Position numbers and translations under genes: made by a program. From contig NC_091669.1 of assembly GCF_042453785.1 (NCBI RefSeq), forward strand, positions 14,801,001 through 14,865,000: DNA of 64,000 nt. Direction: 5' to 3'. This document shows positions 1-9,700 of this stretch, one piece after another. The notes beneath the pieces were generated by a model. That model was given only the letters and a program-made list of their open reading frames with translations. It was not told the DNA's origin and searched no databases. Origin of the DNA: Malus domestica. Its lineage: Eukaryota > Streptophyta > Magnoliopsida > Rosales > Rosaceae. Every line of letters begins with the position of its first letter. The stretch's first letter is position 1.

Positions 1-458
1 CAAAAAAATGTTTGGTAAACACTTAAAAAAGCTTATTTTCACAATTTTGGGTTAAAAAAAAACTGAAAACGTGAAGCAGCAAAAATGAGCTTATTTCATA
101 CCACACCAAAAACAATTTTTTTTTCAAAATACAATAATATCAAACCAGCCCTAAGAACACTCTAAACAATTAACCGACATTACGCCACCAAATATATCCA
201 AAATAAAATCCTTTGTGCTCGCGTCGGATAACCAACGGCAGTAATGTAAATAAAACCATTTTTTATAAAGAAAACTAATGAAAATGACTTGAAAACTTTG
301 AGTTTAAATGATAAGGACAAAATAAAGAGTAAAGTGAATAGTACCAAGATTGTCTTTTTAGTGTAAGAATGTGATTTTTCGTTAAAGTACCGGGAGCATT
401 TCGTTAAAGTTCCTATTTTTTTTTATATAGACAGATTCTGACTGCTTATATCGAAAAT
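1..458. other. AT-rich upstream region of FLU
   Basis: No gene is seen here. The stretch is AT-rich and holds one member of a dispersed repeat (267-413). It ends at the 9-bp target-site duplication of the small MULE at 459. It presumably includes part of the distal FLU promoter, but I recognise no specific site. Confidence 0.6.
267..413 (+). repeat. Dispersed ~150-bp repeat, copy 1 of 3
   Basis: Closely matches 35546-35700 and 36465-36624 in the same orientation. All copies share AAAACTAATGAAAA near the left, a middle block with GTGAATAGTACCA or a close variant, and a CGTTAAAG-type right end. There is no coding capacity. It looks like a non-autonomous DNA element (MITE), but I could not fix its target-site duplication. 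Confidence 0.7.
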
Positions 459-677
459 GGACTTGGATTCTCTGCCCTCCCATTTCGGTGCCCTCCTCGT
501 GCCCTCCTGTTTTGTGTGGTCACGGTTAATCCATGCTAACATTTTATATTGTTTTTTATAAAAATAATAAGACAAAAAAAAATAGTAATATAAAATATTG
601 ACGTGGCTTAACCGTGACCACACAAACAGGAGGGCACGGAGAGGGCACCAAATTGGGAGGGCAGAGAATCCAAGTCC
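459..677. mobile_element. 219-bp foldback MITE, MULE-type
   Basis: The two arms (about 459-540 and 600-677) are inverted copies beginning GGACTTGGATTCTC and ending in its complement, around an AT-rich loop. A perfect 9-bp direct repeat, ATCGAAAAT, flanks it at 450-458 and 678-686, the length typical of Mutator-like elements. It ends 38 bp before the FLU start codon once the TSD is counted, so it lies in the promoter or 5' UTR. Confidence 0.85.
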
Positions 678-724
678 ATCGAAAATCCCCCTGGAAACAA
701 CACACCAACGTTTATCCGAACCTA

Positions 725-3700
725 ATGGCAGTGGTGCCCCGTTTCTCTTGCTGCTTCTTCACTCACCCAAAGAACTCCAGCCGATCTCTGCCGTCCGATC
801 AAATTTCCGTCAAACCCAATATTTCCGGTCAGTACTTCCACCTGCACCCATTGTTTTTGCTCACTTGTTAGCTGGTTGGTAGAAATGCTTTCAATTTCTA
901 ATGTGACTTCGAATTTCTAAGTGACCATGAGTTTTCCAATTTGGGAAATTTTACTTTCTGTTTGGTTACTGAGAAAGTCAAGGAAAAGAAAATTTGAAAA
1001 GTTTCCATTTGTTTAATCCCTAAATTGAAATGAATTAATAAGCTTGCATGATCAAATGTACGAGTGGAAATGTGAGGAGACAAAGTTATTGAATTTTGTG
1101 ATTTTCTTGCATTTCCTTAGAGAGCCAAAAGATTGTATTAATCGAAACTCATATGCACATTGATATAAACAGTGTATACCCGTGTCATGTGGTATTCCCT
1201 TGTGGTCATACAACAATTCTTCTTGTTAATTTGAGGTATCTTGGGTCGTGTCGTATCTCTGTGTCCGTGTCCATGCATCGTAGGTTAGTAGTTAGTACAT
1301 TATTTTGTTGCAAGAATTGGTTGGTGTTACTTAATTTGAAACTCATCTGCATATTGACATTGTTCGCGTCAGGAATTTCCGTCGGGGATGTTTCCTGGCC
1401 GACGAGCACACAGCTCCCCCGGAGGTTGGCGCCGGTTGAGGGCTGCTGTCGGGCTTCTGCTTCACTGTCGGGCGTTGTCGGGCAAGTCTCGTCAGGCAAG
1501 ACTCTTCGGGCAAGGCTCGTCGGGCAAGGCTGAAAGAGAAGGACAGCGTTAACTTTGAGAGGTGCCTTTGTGGGGCCTTAGGTGTAGGCCTTGAGGCTCA
1601 CAATCAAGGTTAACATTTAGGTGCTCAGGCGTGCCACTGCCATCTTTAGCATGGCAGATGTAAAATGGATGTCGCGTTTTAGTTGTATATATGTATGTAT
1701 CCAAGAAACCGTGTTAGTTATAACAGGTGCCTTTGTGGGGCCTTAGGTGTAGGCCTTGAGGCTTCCCATAAATAACTAAACCAGTGCTCGAACACATCAT
1801 ATTTGTTCTCGTGATTGCAGGAGTTTTCTAACTATTATACTTCTGATTACCCGAGTCCAAGAAGTAGAATGAACCCAAATAGGTGCCTTTGTGGGGCCTT
1901 AGGTGTAGGCCTTGAGGCTTCCCATCAGAGTTCATTCTTATACTTAGACTCTTTAGATCGCAGAACGGAATGAATCCAAATGGATGCCTTTGTGGGGCCT
2001 TAGGTGTAGGCCTTGAGGCCCTTGAGGCTTTCCATCAGAATCCATTCCATGCTCAAGCGTTCTATGGTAATCATGATATAATAGAAATAAAACTAGAGGG
2101 TAGGTCGATTACTTGTACCCCAAGTAACTTCGGACTTCTCGTTTATCAAGGACTGTCGTGGATGGGTTAAGTCCACATAAGGTTCTTTTTTATGCCTTGA
2201 GGCCAAGGACTTTTAACTGATCAGATTTACATGCCCGAGGGCTTAGGACTTGGATCTAGTTTGAACACTGAAGATATATTCAAATCGGATTCAAGTACTG
2301 AGAAAGCCTTTTAATAGTCATATTGCTAGAAATAACTTGCATATAACTGGAAGTATACAACATATTGAAAAGACAAAAACAAAGCACAGAAGGTCGGGCA
2401 AGGTTAAACCTTATCGGGTAAGGTTGCTCGTCTTGCAGGTTCCTATCTTTGTAGTTTTGTCAAAGGTCTGAAAGCTTAGAGGGATAGAGAGAGAGAGAGA
2501 TTACAAAAGATGAATCGATACTACAGCAAGGTTGAACAAGGTAGCAGAGCTATTACAAAGGGTTGGAGAGAGGGTTATCCCGAAAGGGATGAAGGCTGAC
2601 TACAACTTTGTTTTGAAGGTAAATCTGGCTTTGAGCAGAGTTTGTGCTTGCATCTGTTTGTTTGATTGAGTGTCCTTATTCCTGGTTTTTCTTTCTTCTT
2701 ATATAGACAACTCGGCTTGGTCTTCTGTAGCAGCAGCCTTTGCCCGAATGTGGTGTGAGGATGATGACTCATCAACTATTTTACATGTGATGCCACCGTA
2801 AAGTGCTTTATGGGCTGTGTAGCTGATCAGTCCACACCACTTGGCCTTTGGGTAGGTAAGCAAGTGGTCTTCATGAGCTGCACTAAGTCAGAAAAGACCC
2901 TTTCTGCCTTCTGGGCTTTGACTGGGTTCTGGCTATCTTTCCCTTTAGGCCTCCTTTCGGGCCAGCTCCTTCCTTGAGCCCAAAGTTCAAGTTTTGATCC
3001 AAACAGTGCCCCCTTCAATTAATATTTAGCCTGGAATTCCAGGCGCCAATATTGATTGAAAAAGGCTCTTTATAAAACCCACAAACCCCTTGCGGTTGAA
3101 CTCCTCAATCCCCTGTGTTCACAGCAAGAAATCCTTCTCTAAGGTTTCGCCCTCGTCATCTTCCTCGGTATTCCCTTCTCGAACTTCCTCAAATGACTGC
3201 AGAATCAAGCCAAACCCAACCCTCTTACGAATCTGGCGAAGGAATCGCCACTCTGCGTCGTCTACTCAATGGGCTGCATCGCCCTCGGGCAGGTCTGCAT
3301 TCCGAGCTTTTCTTTGAGGTGCATGGGGTACAATCATTGGGTCCCGCCTGGATTTCTCGGGTCCCTTCAGTGGTGGAAAGCAACATGCCTAGAGATAACT
3401 GGTTTTCCCCAAATCCCTACTCGGCTAGGTCGGGCATCTCTTCCTCCAAATGGTCATCATATCGTCGAGGCTTTCCTCTGATGAACGATCCTGCCTGGGC
3501 TCAATGGATTGATGATTTAGAGCCTACTTTTAAGAGGAAATGGATGAATAATGGTATTTATGAGTTAATCATGCTTTCGAAGACCTCTATTCTTCCTAAG
3601 CCCGAACTGCTTGTTTCTGCCCTCCTTTTCTGGAATTCGGGCACGAATACTTTTGACTTCCGTATGGGCCCCATGTCTCCCACCATTCTTGACATGGCTT

Positions 3701-6700
3701 AGGTTTTCGGCTTAAGGCCCTCGGGCAGGATAGTGGACGTTACTCAAGACTGGGTTCCATCCTCTACCACTGGAAGCTCAAGTTCATCGGCTGCCTTCCT
3801 CTCTTTGAACTATAACTCTTCAACTTTCAAGAGTTATGGGACCTCCTTCAAAGGATTCATCCCCTTCGTAAAGGAGAATTTTGGGGTGGGCTCACCTCGG
3901 GTTGATAAAGATCAGGAGCACATGTATTTCCTCTTATACTGGCTCAACAAGTAGAAGCTCTTCACAACTTTGATGACGTAGCTACAAGTCCATTCCTCCT
4001 TTCCCATCTTTATCATCTTCTTTTCGAAATGACTCAAGGCGAGCCATTTGAGACCAATTTGAATGGACCTATATGGATGATACAAACTTGGCTTCAATGG
4101 TACTTTCCGGAATTTCGGGCTGCTAATCTGGAGTTCCCGGAGGGTGTGGCCCCTGCCCGAATCCTGGCTGAAGCTGCCCCTATAGATCATTCTACCTTTG
4201 CCTGCTTCTATTTCTTCAGAGTTTGTAGGACTCGATCAGATTTAGAATGGGGTGCGTCGGTCTTGAGAAGATATCCTTGGTTTTCTGACCAAGTCTTTCA
4301 AGATGCCCCTGGCGAGGATGCTACCCCCTTTTGCAGGGAGAAATTTATTAGTTGCATTCAACCGAGAGACCTGGCCTGGGGAGTTCGGGGCAATAGATAT
4401 GACCGAGGCTTGGAAGTGTACCATCCTAACTTCTGGAGCAGGCAGTTAGGATTTAGACAGGCCATTCCTGTCCCGTTCTTCGACTCTGTCCATTGTGGTA
4501 CTTCATTCCGGTTACCAACTCCATCTGAAGTGACATTTCGAGCTGCCCGACGCAGTCTTGACGTAATGAGTCAAGCGGCCTGAAAGTCCATCATTCTCAA
4601 TTTTGAGTGCACCTCGCTCTTCTCTTCTTGGTGGGAAGACAAATGGACTAAGAAGTATGGAGGAGATTTGAAAGAGACTCACGATCGCCTTTTCAACCAA
4701 CTTTCACTTAAGTCATACCCTGGCTCGGGCGAACTTGAAAATTGGAAGGAGATGATCCAAGAGAAGAATCGGTCACTTCTGATAGGTACTTCTCTTTCAA
4801 TCTGATTTTGCTTCCTTTCTGGAGTCCTTCTATCCTTACTTTTGCTTAATTCTGCAGCTCCAGTGGATGTTGAATCGGAAGTCATTGAATCCGAGGATGA
4901 CTCTGTTGATGCTGCAATTCTTCATGGAGCTGCCGCAGAGGCTGGGAGACGAGAAGCTGGGGAGGGTGCAGATGTTTCAGAATCCTTTGGGGATTTAGGA
5001 GCTGAAGAAACACCCGAGGTACTTATTAAAGCACCTAAGCGAAAGAAAGCGGCTGTGATTAAGCCTTCAGATCCTCATCCCGTACCTCTACCCAAAACCA
5101 CACGACCAACTCTTACTAGAAAAAGTAAGAGAGCAAGAACTACCGCTCCTCCTAAGTCATCAGCCCCATCTGCTCTAGTTCCTGAGGCAGGCAGAAAGAA
5201 GCAACAATCCTCAAGTGAGTTTCTGTTTTTCTTCATCAAACTGTTACCTTTCTCCTTTATCTAATTGTCTCCTTTACCGGCGAATCAAGACTCCAAGCAT
5301 CTAAAAGACCAATCCTTGCTTCTAAGGAGGAACCACTGAGAGCTGCAATGCTCAAAAAGGCCGAAGAACTGCAAAATACTGCCCTCAGAGAACTTGAGGT
5401 ATGATTTATATATTTTTCTTTAGGCCTCTTCTTGCTCTCATATAACTCCAAATCTGATTATTTGACTCAGGCCGTAAGAAAGGAAAAGCTCTCTCCGCCC
5501 GAAGCCTCTCCACAATTTGCCCGAGAGACAAGCCTATCTCCCTCCCAGGTCGACCCTTCAGAGGTGTTTTTTCTTCTCTTCTAATTCTTGGGTAACTTTC
5601 CAACTTCTGGACCTAATGTCTGAATATTTTTAGGCTGGAGCATCTGCTTCCTTGCCTTGTTATGGCCCTCCTCTGAGGTCTATGACTTCTTCTACTGCTC
5701 TGGACGCAACCCCTTCTTCTCAATTCGATCCGTCTACAGGAGTTATGTTGCACTTCGTGGATGAGGACAGTAACTTGGTGAGTCACATATTCCATATTGA
5801 ACTTCTGTACATTGCTTCCCAACTAACTTTTACTCACGTTCTCTACAGCCTTCTCCGGTATATGAGCCACCTCCTACAATAGTGGTTTCAGATAATGAAC
5901 CCATAGTCCCTGAGATCCCTGTAGCCTCAGAGGTAGCAATTTCGCGGGTATTTGCTTGCCCGACAGTTGATAAACCTCTTTCTCCTCTTCAAGACCAAAC
6001 TCAGGTATGGGAGTATTTTCTTCTTGTTCTTTCTCTTATGCTCTATTTACTGACAATTACTGCTATCTTTGGGTACCTCTAGGGCACTGGTACAGGTTCA
6101 GGTGCAGCTCATCACTCTCCTGCTGGTGGTGAGGAATTTTCCCGCCAACCAGGAATTAGTCCTCTTCCTGGTGAAACCCCGGGGCTGAGTCAGGTACATT
6201 TCATCTCTCCAAATCCTCTTTTGCCTCAAACTGTATTCAAATTGTCTTGACCTGGTCTTTTGGCTTTCTGCAGCAAGCTCCAAGAGAAACTTCCCTTCCC
6301 CATTTGGTCTGTAAATCAAAGTGCTCCCATCCTCACTCATCCTCTGGAGGTACTGTGATTCCCCCTTCTGGAATTGAGCAGATCGGGCAGGCAGAAATTG
6401 CCCCCTCAATGGGCATTCCTCCATTAGAGAAAGCTGCAGTGCAGGATCCTCCTCCTTCCGCATCTCCAAACCCTGCTAAGATGCCCAGACTTTTTGAAGC
6501 ACTTGGACGGCTTGAGACACGGTTGAAATCTTCAAAACATTCTTCAACCACCCCCATTTCTTCAGAGCAACAGCGAGTCCTTCAGGAATGGGCAAAGAAG
6601 GATTTCACCGCTTCATTCAACCTCAAGGCTCTTTGTGATTTTGAAAAGATCATAACCGAGTCTTTCAAAGCCGGTCGGCTATCAAAACCTCAACATGATT

Positions 6701-9700
6701 CTTTTCTATCTTTCTTTGAGAACCTGAGAGCCCTTAGGGAACAATACCAGAGAGCGGACAGACAGGCTAATCGGGCAAAATGCTTCATGGAGAAAGAATC
6801 AAGCACCTCTGCCCAAGTTGATCGGTTGATGGAAGAAAGCTTGCAGACAAAAGAAAGGGTCAGAGTTGTTACTTCTAAAATCCAACAGCTGGAGGAGCAA
6901 TTGGTTGCTCTTAAAGCAGAACAAGCAACTCTTCTAGATACCCTTGAAAATCAAATTGAGGGAGTGGAGAAGTCAAATTCGGAGCTAGAGCGTGCCCGGT
7001 CTCAACTTGTAAATAACCATACTGTTTTGGCCGAACCCAGTAGGATATTTGCCATTATGAAAACATATCATTCTCGAATAATCACCCTATGTGAAGATGT
7101 AAATTTTTTAGAATAGGATGATTTGTAACTCTTTTCTTATTGGAATGAATATGTAATTTGCTTTCTGCTCTGCTCTTTGGTACTGTTTTGAATTGACTTT
7201 GGGCAGCTCTTTGCCCCCCTTATTTACTTTCTTCTTCTTCCCCTGATAACACCAATCTTAGGACCTGATCTTGGTCCCTTGATCCCCTTCATGGCACTTT
7301 ATTCATGCAGAGGTGTTGGGACAACCTGGGCCCTTTTCTTTCCTTGCAGTACCAAATGGTGACCCTGGCTCTTGTAAAATGAGGTTGATCATATTGATAG
7401 GAGCCTCAGGGAAAGGGTTAGTATCTACCATCATACTGGCTTGGGGCGAGTCAAGTAACAGCTTCCCCTTCACTATAAGATCTTGTATCCAATCTCTAAA
7501 CTGGACACAATTAACTATGGAATGGTTGAAGGTATAGTGCACCTTACAATACTTTTTCCCCCTGAGTTCTTCCGGCTTGGGCATTTTTTTGGCATTGTCG
7601 GGCAAGATTACTCTTGCCCGTACCAGTTCTTCATAGATCTCAGGTGCCTTGGATAGATCGAACGAATAACTCTGGTACTTGGGTGGTTTTATGGGGACAA
7701 AACCACCATCGTTCATTACAACCTTCTGATCCTTGACAGGTTGGACTAGCCCCTTTACCGTCAATGGCTTGAAAGGTGTGGTCATCTCAGCGGCACACAC
7801 GTCCATGTCCTATTCATCACGGCCACCCTCATGCTCTGGCCTGGTTTCTCCCACTTCCACACGATGAATTGCAGCCTTATTTTTGTAGAAAGGAGGAACT
7901 TTGGAAGTGTGCTTCACTTGTTGCTCTTCTTGCAACAGCCTCTCATACTTCGTGGCAGCAATTACCAATTCTTGCAGCTCATTAAACTGTGCATCATAAA
8001 ATCTTTTCCTCAAAGGTAATTTCAAAGCCCTTTGAGCAATCGATATGAGCTGCGCTTGGTTGACGGGAAATTGGCATCTCATCCTTATTCTCCTGAACCT
8101 CATCATGAAGTCCTCAGTAGACTCATGATCATATTGTTTGACTTCAACAAGGTCATTGATAGTCAATTCTGGCTTTATTCTGTAGAACTGTTCATGGAAA
8201 GCCATCTCCATTTGCCCCCAGTTGGCGATAGAGTTAGGGGGCAATAGAGAGTACCACTGAGATGCTAACCCTGCCAATGAATTCCCAAACAACCTCAATT
8301 TGTAATTTGGGTTGTCCTCATATGCCGCACAATGATTGGAGAATTTGAAAATGTGGTCCCTGGAGGACACACTGCTGTCTTCACCCGTGAATGTTAGGAA
8401 TGCGGCCATCTTGAAGTTGAGAGGGAATGGATTTAGCTCGTCAATATATTCAGGATAAGGTTTTTGGAAAGTGATCCTGAACACGGGGCGAGCTCGCGGT
8501 TGAGCATTTTGAGCAACCGTCCTTCTCAACTCAGCTAATTCCTCCCTCAGTTGCTGAGTAGCTAGAATATCATTATGCCCGAGGAGAGTAGATTCGATTT
8601 TTGGGCTCTGGTCGTTGCCCGCACTTGCTTCCCTCCTTGGTTCGGGCTTCCTCCAACTAGTTCCTCCACCTTTATTCACCAACGGGGGTGGCCTATAAGG
8701 TGGGGGTTTATCTGAAGTAGTGGAACCCTCATTTCCGCTGGTCTCTCCCATCATAGCTGGCATTCCGTACCTCGTTCTCTCTTGCTCGCTTGGCTTCCTA
8801 TTATTGAATGATAATAATGGGAAGCTGGGAAGCTCCTTCTCCAGAACTGGCTCCATCACCGGTTGACTCCCTTCAGGAACTACCTTTTTCTTTCCCCTAT
8901 CTTTTTCTTCTTCTAATAGTGGGAATAAGGGAATGATTGGTTCATTTCTCGTAACAACTTGGCTCATCCCACTTCCCTGAGCCCCTTTTGGAGTAGAGAA
9001 CTCCAAATCAAGTCTTCTCTGTAGATTCCCCGTTAGTGTACAGAGCCTACTCACTTCTCCTTGGTTTCCAAGGAGATTCTCTCCATGCTTTTTAGCACTT
9101 GGATCATTGTAGCCTGTAGTTCTTCATTAGTTCCCTTTCCTTCCGATCTCTCAGATGCGGTTGGGCTTTCTAGGACCACTTGTCCTGATGGGGAGGAAGG
9201 GTTTTCTGATTGATCTACTATTTGTAGAAGACCTTCCTTCGGATTCTTTTTGCCAAGTTGATGGCTTTTCTTTTTGGACATGCAAGATTAAGAAGTTTGT
9301 GATCCCACCAGGCGTGCCAAAACTATGTTCGCGTCAGGAATTTCCGTCGGGGATGTTTCCTGGCCGACGAGCACACAGCTCCCCCGGAGGTTGGCGCCGG
9401 TTGAGGGCTGCTGTCGGGCTTTTGCTTCACTGTCGGGCGTTGTCGGGCAAGTCTCGTCAGGCAAGACTCTTCAGGCAAGGCTCGTCGGGCAAGGCTGAAA
9501 GAGAAGGACAGCGTTAACTTTGAGAGGTGCCTTTGTGGGGCCTTAGGTGTAGGCCTTGAGGCTCACAATCAAGGTTAACATTTAGGTGCTCAGGCGTGCC
9601 ACTGCCATCTTTAGCATGGCAGATGTAAAATGGATGTCGCGTTTTAGTTGTATATATGTATGTATCCAAGAAACCGTGTTAGTTATAACAGGTGCCTTTG

